64,000 nucleotides of DNA from Streptomyces lichenis. GTDB taxonomy: Bacteria; Actinomycetota; Actinomycetes; Streptomycetales; Streptomycetaceae. Under the pieces are notes generated by a model that saw only the letters and a list, made by a program, of their open reading frames with translations, was not told the origin of the DNA and searched no databases. A program made the translations under genes and the position numbers. Location: positions 62,001 to 126,000 of the forward strand of contig NZ_JALPTH010000014.1 of assembly GCF_023218175.1 (NCBI RefSeq). Reading direction: 5' to 3'. This document shows positions 29,001-37,409 of this stretch, in pieces (the first letter of the stretch is position 1; each line of letters opens with the position of its first letter).

Positions 29001-32000
29001 ACACCTCGGCGGGGGCCCAGGAGGAGCAGGGGGCGGAGCAGGAGCAGCTCAGCGAGTGGCTGGACCTGTACGACGCGGTCTACACCTCGGCGCAGGAGAC
29101 CGCCTTCGGCGAGAACTTCGCCAGTTGGAACAGCAGTTACGACGGGCAGCCGATCCCGCTGCCGGAGATGCGGGAGTGGCGGGACCGGACGGTCGCACGG
29201 ATCCGGGAGCTGGGCCCCCGCCGGGTGCTGGAGATCGGCGTCGGCACCGGACTCCTCCTCGCCCGACTGGCACCGCACTGCGCGGAGTACACCGGCACCG
29301 ACTTCTCCCCCACCGTCATCGCCGAGTTGCAACGCCATGTGACGGCAGACCCGGTACTCGCAGCCCGGGTCACCCTGCACACCCGGCCCGCGCATGACTT
29401 CGACGCCCTCCCGGCCGACCACTACGACACCGTGGTGATCAACTCGGTGGCGCAGTACTTTCCCAGCGCCGGCTATCTGGAGCAGGTCCTCCACAACGCC
29501 CTGCGGGTGCTGGCGCCCGGTGGATCGGTCTTCGTCGGCGATCTGCGGAACCCCCGGCTGCTGCGCACCTTCACCAGCGCCGTCCAGACCGCCCGCGCCG
29601 CCGACCCCGCCGACACCCCCGCCATCCGCCGCGCCGTCGAACAGAGCCTGGTCCTGGAGAAGGAACTCCTGGTCGACCCCGAATACTTCACCGCCCTCAC
29701 CCACCACCTCCCCGACCTCGCCGGCACCGACATCCGCGTCAAGGACGGCACCGCGCGGAACGAACTCACCCGCTACCGCTACGACGCCGTCCTGCACAAG
29801 ACCGGAGCCGGTGCCCCGCTCCACTCGCTCACCGACGCGCCAGTGGAGGCCTGGACCGGGGATATCTCCGCCCTGGCTCATCGGTTGCGCACCGAGCGGC
29901 CCGCCGAGCTGCGGGTCACCGGGGTGCCCAACCCCCGGCTCCTCGGTGAACTAGCCCTCCAGCGGGCGTTGGAGGGCGATGTCACCCCGCCGCCCGCCTC
30001 CGAGGCCGGTACCGAACTCGCGGAGTTCACCGCCCTCGGCGCGGAGCACGGCTACTGGACGGCCGCCACCTGGAACACCCAGGAGGCCGGGGCGGTCGAT
30101 GTGGTCCTGGTCGACCGGGACCGGCTCGGGGACCGGGTCCCGGTCGGCGTCTACGCGCCCCTCGCCACCGGCGGCTCCGCCGTGCCGCTCGCCACCTGGA
30201 CCACGCATCCGGCGACCCGGCGCGGCACCGGGGCACTGGTCGCCGCGGTGCGCGAGCATGCCCGCCACCAACTGCCGGAGTACATGCGGCCCTCGGCCGT
30301 CGTCCCGCTCGACCGGCTGCCGCTGACCGCCAACGGCAAGCTGGACCGGGCCGCGCTGCCCGCGCCCGAGTTCACCTCCGCCGGGCTCGGCCGGGAGCCG
30401 CGCACCCCGCAGGAGCAGATCGTCCGCGATCTCTTCGCCCAGGTGCTGGGGCTGCCCCGGGTCGGGGTGGAGGACGACTTCTTCGAGCTGGGCGGCCACT
30501 CGCTGCTGGCCACCCGGCTGATCGCCCGGATCCGCGCCGCGTTCGGGGTGGAGCTGGAGCTGCGCGCGCTGTTCGAGGGTCCGACTCCGGCGGCGGTGGC
30601 CGCGCTGCTGGACACCGCGGGCCCCGGGCGGCTGGCGCTCACCGTCCGGGAGCGCCCCGAGGTGCTGCCGCTCTCCTTCGCCCAGCGCAGGCTGTGGTTC
30701 ATCCACCAGATGGAGGGCCCCAGCGCCACCTACAACATCCCGCTCGCTCTGCGGCTGACCGGTGCGCTGGACCGGGACGCGCTACGGGCCGCCCTGGGCG
30801 ACCTGGTGGCGCGGCACGAGAGCCTGCGGACGGTGTTCCCGGAGGCCGACGGCACCCCGTGGCAGCGGCTGCTGGCACCGGAGGCGGCGGCGCCCCGGGT
30901 GACGCTCACCCCGACGGACGAGGCCGGGTTGGCCGAGCTGCTGCGGTCGGCCGCCTGCCATCCCTTCGACCTGGCCGGTGAACCACCGCTGCGGGCCGAG
31001 CTGTTCGAGCTGTCGGCGGAGGAGCACGTCCTGCTGCTGGTGGTGCACCACATCGCGGGGGACGGCTGGTCGCTGGGCCCGCTCGCCGCCGACCTGGCCA
31101 CCGCCTACACCGCCCGCGCGGAGGGCCAGGCACCCGAATGGGCCCCGCTGCCGGTGCAGTACGCCGACTACACCCTCTGGCAGAACGAACTCCTCGGCGA
31201 CCACGACGACCCCGACAGCCTCTTCACCACCCAGGTCGACTACTGGACCCGGCAACTGGCCGGACTGCCGGACCAGCTGGTCCTGCCGACCGACCGGCCC
31301 CGCCCGGCGGTGACCAGCTACCGGGGCGACTACCTCACCGTGGACATCGACCCCGAGCTCCACCAGCGGCTGGCGGACACCGCCCGTGCGCACGGTGCCA
31401 GCCTCTTCATGGTGCTCCAGGCCGGGCTGGCCGCCCTCTACACCCGCCTGGGTGCCGGCCATGACATCCCCCTCGGCAGCCCGATCGCCGGACGCACCGA
31501 CCACCATCTCGACCAGCTCATCGGCTTCTTCGTCAACACCCTGGTGCTCCGCACCGACACCAGCGGTGACCCCAGCTTCACCGAGCTGCTGGGCCGGGTC
31601 AGGGAGACCTCGCTCGCCGCCTACGCCCACCAGGACGTCCCCTTCGAGTATCTGGTCGAGCACCTCAACCCCACCCGTACTCTCGCCCACCACCCGCTCT
31701 TCCAGACCATGCTGGCGCTCCAGAACGCCCCCGAGGGGGTCTTCCACCTGCCCGGCGTCCGGGTGGACATCGCCCCCGGCCGCACCGGCACCGCCAAGTT
31801 CGACCTCTTCTTCAGCCTCGCCGAGCAGCGCGGCCCCGACGGCCGGCCCCAGGGCATCGGCGGTGCCGTCGAATACTCCAGCGATGTCTACGACCCGCCC
31901 TCGGTCCGTGCCCTGTTCGCTCGCTGGGTGCGGCTGCTGGACGCGGCCACCGCCCACCCGGACCGCCCGCTCAGCGGTATCGATCTGCTGACCGCCGAGG

Positions 32001-35000
32001 AGCAGCACCGGGCGCTCGCCGAGCGGAACGCCACCGCGCTCGATCTCCCCGAGGCCTCACTCGGGGAGCTGTTCGGGCGCCAGGCGGCCAGGACCCCGCA
32101 GGCTGCGGCGGTCGTGGACGGCGGCACCGAGTGGACCTACGCCGAGTTGGCGGGCCGGGTGGGCGCTCTGGCGCACCGGCTGGTGGAGCGGGGGGTGCGG
32201 CCCGGTGACGCGGTGGCCGTGCTGCTCCAGCGGTCGGCCGAGTCGGTCGCCACGGTGCTGGCCCTGGCGATGGCGGGAGCGGTGTACGTACCCCTGGACA
32301 CCCGCTATCCGGCCGAGCGCATCCGCCATGTACTGGCCGAGACCGGGGCCGAACTGATCGTCACCGACGAGGTGTCGCGGGCCGAGCTGCCCCCGTCCGA
32401 CGCGGATGTGCTGCTGGTCTCGACGGAGGGGACGGTGGAGTTCTCCGCCGTGGAGGTGCCGGTGGAGGCGCCGGTCTATGTGATGTACACCTCCGGCTCC
32501 ACCGGCACCCCCAAGGGCGTGCTGGTCAGCCACCGCAACGTCACCGCCCTCGCCCTCGACCCCCGCTTCGACCCCGACGCCCACAGCCGCGTACTGCTCC
32601 ACTCCCCCGCCGCCTTCGACGCCGCCACCTATGAACTGTGGGTGCCCCTCCTCAACGGCGGAACAGTCGTCATCGCGCCCCCTGGCGACCTCGATGTGCT
32701 CGACTACCAGCGGGTGATCGCCGAACAGCGGGTCACCGCCTGCTGGCTGACCAGCTCCCTCTTCAACGTCATCGCCGAACACACACCCGAGGCCCTGGCC
32801 ACCGTCCGGCAGGTCTGGACCGGCGGCGAGGCGGTCTCCGCCACCGCCGTCCACCGCGTCCAGGCCACCTGCCCCCACACCCTTCTCATCGACGGCTACG
32901 GACCCACCGAGACCACCACCTTCGCCGCCCACCACCCCATCCCCCACCCCTACACCGGACCCCCGACCGTCCCCATCGGCCGCCCCATGGCCACCATGCG
33001 CACCTATGTCCTGGACGACCGCCTCCAACCCGTACCCCCCGGGGTCATCGGTGAGCTCTATCTGGGCGGCCACGGTCTCGCCCACGGCTATCTCCACCAG
33101 ACCGGGCTGACCGCCGAGCGGTTCACCGCCGACCCCCATGCCACCACACCCGGCGCCCGGATGTACCGCACCGGAGACCTGGTCCGATGGAACACCGACG
33201 GCGACCTGGAATACCAGGGCCGCATCGACCAGCAGGTCAAGATCCGCGGCTTCCGCATCGAGCCCGGTGAGATCGAGAAGGTCCTCACCGGCCATCCCGG
33301 TATCGCCCAGGCGGCCGTCACCGTCCGCGAGGACCAGTCGGGGGGTGCCCGGCTGGTCGCCTATGTGGTCGCCGACAGCTCGGCCCCGTCGGGCGAGGAG
33401 GAGGAGCAGGACCAGATCGCCGAGTGGCAGGACCTGTACGACTCCCTCTACGCCCAACCGGACGCGGAGTTCGGCGAGGACTTCTCCGGGTGGAACAGCA
33501 GCTACGACGGACAGCCGATCCCGCTGACGGAGATGCGGGAGTGGCGCGAGGCGACCGTGCGGCGTATCCGCGAGCTGGGCCCCCGCCGGGTGCTGGAGAT
33601 CGGCGTCGGCACCGGTCTGCTCCTCGCCCATCTGGCGCCGCACTGCGCGGAGTACACCGGCACCGACTTCTCCCCCACTGTCATCGCCGAGTTGCAACGC
33701 CATGTGACCGCCGACCCCGATCTGGCCGCCCGGGTCACCCTGCGCACCCAGGCGGCCCATGAGCACGGCGGGTTGCCGGCCGGCCACTTCGACACGGTCG
33801 TGATCAACTCGGTGGTGCAGTACTTCCCCGACGCGGGCTATCTGGCCCAGGTCATCGAGCACGCCTTTCATCTGCTCGCTCCCGGCGGCGCGGTGTTCCT
33901 CGGCGATCTGCGTCACCCCCGGCTGCTCCGTACCTTCACCAGCGCCGTCCAGACCGCCCGCGCCGCCGACCCCACCGACACCCCCGCCATCCGCCGCGCC
34001 GTCGAACAGAGCCTGGTCCTGGAGAAGGAACTCCTGGTCGACCCCCAATACTTCACCGCCCTCACCCACCACCTCCCCGACCTCGCCGGCACCGACATCC
34101 AGCTCAAGCGGGGCACCGCGCAGAACGAACTCACCCGCTACCGCTACGACGCCGTCCTGCACAAGACCGGCCCCGGTGCCCCCCTCCACCCACTCACCGA
34201 CGCACCCGCCCTGGTGTGGGACCGGGACCTCGGCGGCCTGGCCCGGTGGCTGGGCACCGAGCGGCCGGACGCGCTGCGGGTGGTCCGGGTGCCCAATCCC
34301 AGGATCGCGCCGGACCTGGCGGCCCAGCGGGCCCTGGAGTCGGCCGCCGTCCCGTCCGCCGCCCACCCGGGCCCGGATCTCGGGGAGTTCACCGCCCTCG
34401 GGGAGGAGCACGGCTACCGTACGGCGATCAGCTGGAACGCCCAGGACCCGGCCGCCGTGGACGTGGTCTATGTGCGGCGGGAGCTGCTGGACGGGGCGGC
34501 GCCCACCGGGACGTACGCCTCGGGCGGGGCGGGGAGCGCCGGTGCCCCGCCGGCGGCCTGGACCAGCAGTCCGGCCACCGCCCGGGGCACCGCCGCACTG
34601 CTCGGCTCGGTACGGGACCACGCGCGGAGCCATCTGCCGGAGTACATGCGGCCCTCGGCGGTCGTGCCGCTGGTCCGGCTGCCGCTGACCGCCAACGGCA
34701 AGCTCGACCGGGCGGCACTGCCCGCGCCGGACGGGGAGCGCGCCGACATCGGCCGGGCGCCCGCCACCCCGCAGGAGCAGGTGGTGTGCGAGCTGTTCGC
34801 CGAGGTGCTGGGCCGGCCGGTGGTCGGGGTGGACCAGGACTTCTTCGAGCTGGGCGGGCACTCGCTGCTGGCCACCCGGCTGATCGCCCGCCTCCGCGCC
34901 GCCTTCGGGGCCGAGCTGGGGTTGCGCAGCCTGTTCGAGGCGCCGACGCCCGGGGGGATCGCCGCCCGGCTGGACATGGACGACCCGGACGGCTCCTACG

Positions 35001-35848
35001 AGGTGCTGCTGCCGCTGCGGACCGGGGGCAGCCGGCCGCCGCTGTTCTGCGTCCACCCGGGCGGCGGTATCAGCTGGTCGTACAGCGCGCTGATCAAGCA
35101 CCTCGGGCCGGAGTACCCGCTGTACGGCATCCAGGCCCGCAGCCTGGCCCGGCCGGAGCCGCGGCCGAGCAGCGTGGAGGAGATGGCGGTGGACTACGCC
35201 GACCAGATCCAGACGGTGCAGCCGCACGGCCCGTACCACCTGGCCGGCTGGTCCTTCGGCGGGCTCTGCGCGCACGCGCTGGCCGCGGAGTTCCAGCGGC
35301 GCGGCGAACCGGTGGGGCTGGTCGCGGTGCTGGACGTGATCCCGGACTGGCAGGGCCTGACCCACGCCGACGTCCCCGCCCCGGACGACCGGGTGATGCT
35401 GCTGTACCACGTGGGGCTGGTGGACGACGGCAGCCACCGCCACGAGGACGGGCCGATGACCTTCGCCAAGGCGCGGGACATCCTGCGCCGGCAGGGCAGT
35501 GTGCTGGCCAACCTGGACGAGGACCGGCTCGGCACCATCACCGAGATCTCGGCCAACAACACCCATCTCACGGTCGACTACCGGCCCGGGCCGATCGACG
35601 GCGACCTGCTGCTGATCGCCTGCGAGGAGCAGCAGGACCCGCCGGTCACCGCCGAGGCCTGGGCGCCGTATGTACGCGGCTCCGTCGAGGCCCATGTGGT
35701 GCCCGGGGAGCACGGCACCATGCTCAACCGTCCGGCCACCCTGTCCGAGCTCGGCCGGATCCTGTCCACCAAGCTCCACGAAGTCCACGAGCAGCGCGTA
35801 CTCAACGAATCGCAGGAACCGACACCCGAGGACCGGGACCGATGCTGA
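23063..35848 (+). CDS. acmC: Actinomycin synthetase III, NRPS (C-A-T-C-A-MT-T-C-A-MT-T-TE; Pro, sarcosine, N-methyl-Val)
   Basis: The protein has 4261 aa in three modules. Module 3: a C domain suited to a D-residue donor (HHVLLDG near 146), A with FDVSAQE, APNLVLE and TETHVVT (Pro-type code), and T near 1005. Module 4: C (HHIAGDG near 1192), A with FDIAALE, QGTPSLW and TETTIW (Gly code DILQ-GLIW), an inserted N-methyltransferase (EIGVGTGLLL near 2056), and T near 2475. Module 5: C, Val-type A (same code as acmB A2), N-methyltransferase (near 3511), T near 3929, and a thioesterase (about 3975-4240) with GWSFGG Ser4064 and a late His in GEHGTM. The enzyme adds Pro, sarcosine and MeVal and lactonises the pentapeptide onto Thr. 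GTG 23063 is coupled to acmB. Modules 4 and 5 share long near-identical DNA stretches. Confidence 0.96.
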   Translation: MTTASGLEDILPLSPMQEGLLFHSRYEQDGADVYAVQHVFEVRGALDGARLRAAVEALVRRHPNLRAAFRQVDSGQTVQLVAREVELPWEEYDLSALPGGAAEAEAERIAAKEHGRRFDLAEPPLLRFSLLRLAGEHHRLVLTTHHVLLDGWSTPILVRELEALYAAGGDPSALPRPTPYRGYLRWLAEQDRPGAEAAWREALAGLEQPTLLAPVDPARAGLMPERITRELDEDRTAALTAWARREGVTLNTVLQAAWGLVLSRRTGQDDVVFGAVVSGRDPRLPGVESMVGLLIGMVPVRVGLDPATPLREAVARLQREQSALTGHQHLGLARIQQLAGQGDLFDTSLVFENYPWDGPAAEPGAGPRIAPDLARGRDATHYPLTLIAAPGRRLYLRLDYRGDLFDRAEAQGFVDRLVRALDTVVDGAEQPVGRIDLLGEEERRALPAAGEASALPPGSSLPGLFEARAAGAPEAPAVVCGGATVAYGELNARANRLARLLAARGLGPEDVVALALPRSVELVVALLAVLKTGAAYLPLDPAYPAARLARMAGDARPALLLTRTADVVEAPPGVPVLLLDGAETTAELAARPVHDLTDADRTAPLDPRHPAYVIYTSGSTGLPKGVVMPAGALLNLLRWHQGAVGGEPGERVAQFTAVGFDVSAQEVLSALTSGKTLVVPDEEVRRDAARLAVWLGEERVAELFAPNLVLEALAEAAGERGLALPELRTVAQAGEALTLGGPVRAFARSAPGRTLHNHYGPTETHVVTAHTLGGDPDGWRLPAPIGRPIAGVRAYVLGSGLRLAAPGVVGELYIAGAGLARGYLGRPGLTAERFVADPYAVEPGGRMYRTGDLVRWNADGELEYVGRADQQVKIRGFRIEPGEVEKVLTDHPGVAGAAVLPRTDQPGRTRLVAYAVARDAGLRAEELTAYAREQLPEHMVPAAVVLLERLPLTANGKLDRAALPAPELTSPGFGREARTPQEQIVSDLFAQVLGLPRVGVEDDFFELGGHSLLATRLIARIRAALGVEVGLRTLFEARTAAAVAARLDTAGPARPALTRQRLPERVPLSFAQRRLWFLHRMEGPSATYNIPLALRLTGGLDREALRGALADVTDRHESLRTVFPEVEDTPYQRVLRQVGLELPARDTGEEQVEGALRAAARYPFDLATEPPLRAELFRLAPDRHVLLLVLHHIAGDGWSLGPLAADLATAYTARAEGQAPEWAPLPVQYADYTLWQNELLGDHDDPDSLFTTQVDYWTRQLAGLPDQLILPADRPRPAVTSYRGDYLTVDIDPELHQRLADLARAHGASLFMVLQAGLAALYTRLGAGTDIPLGSPIAGRTDHHLDHLVGFFVNTLVLRTDTTGDPSFTELLGRVRETSLAAYAHQDVPFEHLVDVLNPARTLAHHPLFQTMLALQNAPEGVFRLPGLRVDIEPGRTGTAKFDLFFSLVEQRGTTGRPEGITGAVEYSSDLYDPGSVRALFDRWVRLLDAATAHPDQPLSRISLLTAAEYGQVLGDWQRTETVLGAGLLPDRFAARAAQTPEAVALIAGEREWSYGELNGRANRLAHALLQRGAGPDQVIALALPRSAELVVALLAVLKTGAAYLPLDPDHPAGRLAYVLADARPALLLTTTGTDARIPDQDGVPPRLVLDTPEAEALLDRGPDTDPSDADRAAPLRAEDAAYVIYTSGSTGRPKGVVVPHGALVNFLVGMGRMVPLRPEERLLAVTTVAFDIAALELYHPLLSGAAVVLAPKEAVPQPSAVLDLITRHGVTAVQGTPSLWQLLVGHEPEALRGLRILVGGEACPPVLAESLRALTDDLTNLYGPTETTIWSTAARLSEGPGGTPPIGRPIANTRVYVLDEGLAPVAPGVVGELYIAGAGLARGYLGRPGLTAERFTADPFGTVPGGRMYRTGDLVRWKADGQLEYLGRVDHQVKVRGFRIEPGEIESVLTDHPGIAQAAVTVREDQPGDARLVAYVVADTSAGAQEEQGAEQEQLSEWLDLYDAVYTSAQETAFGENFASWNSSYDGQPIPLPEMREWRDRTVARIRELGPRRVLEIGVGTGLLLARLAPHCAEYTGTDFSPTVIAELQRHVTADPVLAARVTLHTRPAHDFDALPADHYDTVVINSVAQYFPSAGYLEQVLHNALRVLAPGGSVFVGDLRNPRLLRTFTSAVQTARAADPADTPAIRRAVEQSLVLEKELLVDPEYFTALTHHLPDLAGTDIRVKDGTARNELTRYRYDAVLHKTGAGAPLHSLTDAPVEAWTGDISALAHRLRTERPAELRVTGVPNPRLLGELALQRALEGDVTPPPASEAGTELAEFTALGAEHGYWTAATWNTQEAGAVDVVLVDRDRLGDRVPVGVYAPLATGGSAVPLATWTTHPATRRGTGALVAAVREHARHQLPEYMRPSAVVPLDRLPLTANGKLDRAALPAPEFTSAGLGREPRTPQEQIVRDLFAQVLGLPRVGVEDDFFELGGHSLLATRLIARIRAAFGVELELRALFEGPTPAAVAALLDTAGPGRLALTVRERPEVLPLSFAQRRLWFIHQMEGPSATYNIPLALRLTGALDRDALRAALGDLVARHESLRTVFPEADGTPWQRLLAPEAAAPRVTLTPTDEAGLAELLRSAACHPFDLAGEPPLRAELFELSAEEHVLLLVVHHIAGDGWSLGPLAADLATAYTARAEGQAPEWAPLPVQYADYTLWQNELLGDHDDPDSLFTTQVDYWTRQLAGLPDQLVLPTDRPRPAVTSYRGDYLTVDIDPELHQRLADTARAHGASLFMVLQAGLAALYTRLGAGHDIPLGSPIAGRTDHHLDQLIGFFVNTLVLRTDTSGDPSFTELLGRVRETSLAAYAHQDVPFEYLVEHLNPTRTLAHHPLFQTMLALQNAPEGVFHLPGVRVDIAPGRTGTAKFDLFFSLAEQRGPDGRPQGIGGAVEYSSDVYDPPSVRALFARWVRLLDAATAHPDRPLSGIDLLTAEEQHRALAERNATALDLPEASLGELFGRQAARTPQAAAVVDGGTEWTYAELAGRVGALAHRLVERGVRPGDAVAVLLQRSAESVATVLALAMAGAVYVPLDTRYPAERIRHVLAETGAELIVTDEVSRAELPPSDADVLLVSTEGTVEFSAVEVPVEAPVYVMYTSGSTGTPKGVLVSHRNVTALALDPRFDPDAHSRVLLHSPAAFDAATYELWVPLLNGGTVVIAPPGDLDVLDYQRVIAEQRVTACWLTSSLFNVIAEHTPEALATVRQVWTGGEAVSATAVHRVQATCPHTLLIDGYGPTETTTFAAHHPIPHPYTGPPTVPIGRPMATMRTYVLDDRLQPVPPGVIGELYLGGHGLAHGYLHQTGLTAERFTADPHATTPGARMYRTGDLVRWNTDGDLEYQGRIDQQVKIRGFRIEPGEIEKVLTGHPGIAQAAVTVREDQSGGARLVAYVVADSSAPSGEEEEQDQIAEWQDLYDSLYAQPDAEFGEDFSGWNSSYDGQPIPLTEMREWREATVRRIRELGPRRVLEIGVGTGLLLAHLAPHCAEYTGTDFSPTVIAELQRHVTADPDLAARVTLRTQAAHEHGGLPAGHFDTVVINSVVQYFPDAGYLAQVIEHAFHLLAPGGAVFLGDLRHPRLLRTFTSAVQTARAADPTDTPAIRRAVEQSLVLEKELLVDPQYFTALTHHLPDLAGTDIQLKRGTAQNELTRYRYDAVLHKTGPGAPLHPLTDAPALVWDRDLGGLARWLGTERPDALRVVRVPNPRIAPDLAAQRALESAAVPSAAHPGPDLGEFTALGEEHGYRTAISWNAQDPAAVDVVYVRRELLDGAAPTGTYASGGAGSAGAPPAAWTSSPATARGTAALLGSVRDHARSHLPEYMRPSAVVPLVRLPLTANGKLDRAALPAPDGERADIGRAPATPQEQVVCELFAEVLGRPVVGVDQDFFELGGHSLLATRLIARLRAAFGAELGLRSLFEAPTPGGIAARLDMDDPDGSYEVLLPLRTGGSRPPLFCVHPGGGISWSYSALIKHLGPEYPLYGIQARSLARPEPRPSSVEEMAVDYADQIQTVQPHGPYHLAGWSFGGLCAHALAAEFQRRGEPVGLVAVLDVIPDWQGLTHADVPAPDDRVMLLYHVGLVDDGSHRHEDGPMTFAKARDILRRQGSVLANLDEDRLGTITEISANNTHLTVDYRPGPIDGDLLLIACEEQQDPPVTAEAWAPYVRGSVEAHVVPGEHGTMLNRPATLSELGRILSTKLHEVHEQRVLNESQEPTPEDRDRC

Positions 35849-36480
35849 CCGATGTGTTCTCCGTCGACCTGGCCAAGTCCCTCCAGGCCGTCGACGGCTG
35901 GCTGAGCGACTACATCCGCCGCCCGCACCCCGACTTGGGCCGCTCGGGCCCGGTGTGCCCGTTCGTCGCGCCCGCCCAGAAGGCCGGGGCGCTGGAGATC
36001 CGGGTGCGGCTGGTGGGCCCGACCCCGAGCCTGACCCTGGTGGAGGAGATCATCCGCTGCGCCCTGGACGAGTTCGGCGAGTTGGACTGGAAGTCGGGAA
36101 ACCCCCATCTGCGTTCGCTGCTGCTGGTGCTGCCGGACCTGTCGTACGCACAGCTCGGGCTGCTGGACGCGGCGCATACCGCGCTGAAGCCGGAGAGTGT
36201 GCGGCGCGGGCTGATGATCGGCCAGTTCCACGAACGGTGCACCGAACGGGGGGCGCACAACCCGGAGTTCGAGGTGAGCTGGGCCCCGGTGCCGATGGTG
36301 GCGGTGCGGTCGATGGCCATCCACGATGTGCTGTTCCTGGCGGACCGGCGGGAGTGGTTCGAGGAGTACGCGAGCCGCTTCGGGGTCCGCTACCGCGAGT
36401 CGGGGCACGGGGTGGACCCGGTGCTGACCCGGGTGTACGAGCGGGCCCGCGCCGCCTATGGGACGGAGGGCACCCCATGA
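35842..36480 (+). CDS. DUF6875-like protein of the actinomycin cluster (copy 2)
   Basis: The 212-aa paralogue of the product at 11410-12063 shares the N-terminal helix, RPHPDLGRSGPVCPFVAP, RVRLVGPTP, LLVLPDLS, GLMIGQFH and VPMVAVRSMAIHDVLFL. It starts inside the 3' end of acmC (7-bp overlap) and overlaps the formamidase gene by 4 bp, so it is embedded in the biosynthetic operon. Its function is unknown. Two copies bracketing the core genes on opposite strands suggest each serves one half of the pathway or that the two form a heteromer (inference). No signal peptide, membrane segment or cofactor motif is visible. Confidence 0.75.
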   Translation: MLTDVFSVDLAKSLQAVDGWLSDYIRRPHPDLGRSGPVCPFVAPAQKAGALEIRVRLVGPTPSLTLVEEIIRCALDEFGELDWKSGNPHLRSLLLVLPDLSYAQLGLLDAAHTALKPESVRRGLMIGQFHERCTERGAHNPEFEVSWAPVPMVAVRSMAIHDVLFLADRREWFEEYASRFGVRYRESGHGVDPVLTRVYERARAAYGTEGTP

Positions 36481-37409
36481 CCCGGGAGGCTGTTTCTCCT
36501 GAGGCCGTGTATCGGGGGATGGACCAGGCGACGCTGGACCGGCAGTACTCGCCCAGCTCGCGGGTGCCCAGCCTGGCGGCGTATCTCACGCTGTACGAGC
36601 GGCGCAGCGAGGCCGCCCGGCGCGACCATCCGGTACGGGCCGGGCTGCGGTACGGGCCGCACCCCGCCGAGCTGCTCGACTACTTCCCCGGCCGCCAGGA
36701 CCCCGGGCCGGGCCGGGGCCGGCCACCGCTGCTGGTCTTCGTGCACGGCGGCAACTGGCAGGCGCTGGGCCGGGCCGAGTCGGCGTTCCCGGCGCCGCCG
36801 CTGCTGCGGGCGGGTGCGGCGGTCGCCGTGGTCGAGTACGGGCTGGCGCCGGGCACCGGTCTGAACGCGATGGCGGGGATGGTGCGGCGGGCCGTGGGCC
36901 GGCTGCTGGACCGGGCGGAGGAGCTGGGGTTCGCCCCGGACCGGCTGTATCTCTGCGGCACCTCGGCCGGGGCGCAACTGGCGGCGATGGCGCTGCTGCC
37001 CGGCCCGTACGAGGAGCCTGACGGCGGCCCGGACGTGTCCGGGCGGATCGCCGGGGCGGTGCTGCTCAGCGGGATGTACGACCTGGAGCCGGTGCGGCTG
37101 AGCTATGTCAACGAGGCCCTGCGGCTGGACGAGGCCGCCGCTCGCCGCAACAGCCCGCTGCACCGGCTGCCGGAACGGCTGCCACCGGTGGTGATGGCAC
37201 GCGGCGGCAACGAGACCGAGGAGTACGTCCGCCAGCACGAGCGGATGGTGGCCGCGCTGCGCGGCAGGGCGGAGGTGGCGGAGGTCGTCGCCGAGCGGCG
37301 CGACCACTTCGACCTCCCCGGTGACCTGGGCGTCCGGGGCACCGAACTGGGCGACACCGTCCTCGGCCTGCTGGGGCTGGGACCGGAGCGGGGAGGGACG
37401 AACGGATGA
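36477..37409 (+). CDS. acmF: Kynurenine formamidase (alpha/beta hydrolase)
   Basis: The 310-aa alpha/beta-hydrolase has the kynurenine-formamidase/HSL oxyanion motif HGGNW (near residue 88), nucleophile Ser163 in GTSAG, and a late RDHFDLPGDL supplying the catalytic His. It hydrolyses N-formyl-L-kynurenine, made by the dioxygenase encoded immediately downstream (4-bp overlap), to kynurenine and formate on the route to 4-MHA. ATGA overlaps on both sides indicate a tightly coupled operon. The letter F follows the published gene order as I recall it; the enzymatic call rests on motif plus context. Confidence 0.9.
   Translation: MTREAVSPEAVYRGMDQATLDRQYSPSSRVPSLAAYLTLYERRSEAARRDHPVRAGLRYGPHPAELLDYFPGRQDPGPGRGRPPLLVFVHGGNWQALGRAESAFPAPPLLRAGAAVAVVEYGLAPGTGLNAMAGMVRRAVGRLLDRAEELGFAPDRLYLCGTSAGAQLAAMALLPGPYEEPDGGPDVSGRIAGAVLLSGMYDLEPVRLSYVNEALRLDEAAARRNSPLHRLPERLPPVVMARGGNETEEYVRQHERMVAALRGRAEVAEVVAERRDHFDLPGDLGVRGTELGDTVLGLLGLGPERGGTNG

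Noticed and set aside
22688..29881. A 2397-codon open frame on the minus strand opposite acmB/acmC
   Set aside because: It is antisense to clear NRPS domains, has no domain of its own and reflects the lack of stop codons in high-GC DNA.
32057..35788. Large minus-strand frame opposite acmC modules
   Set aside because: Shadow of the NRPS coding frame, with no recognisable protein features.
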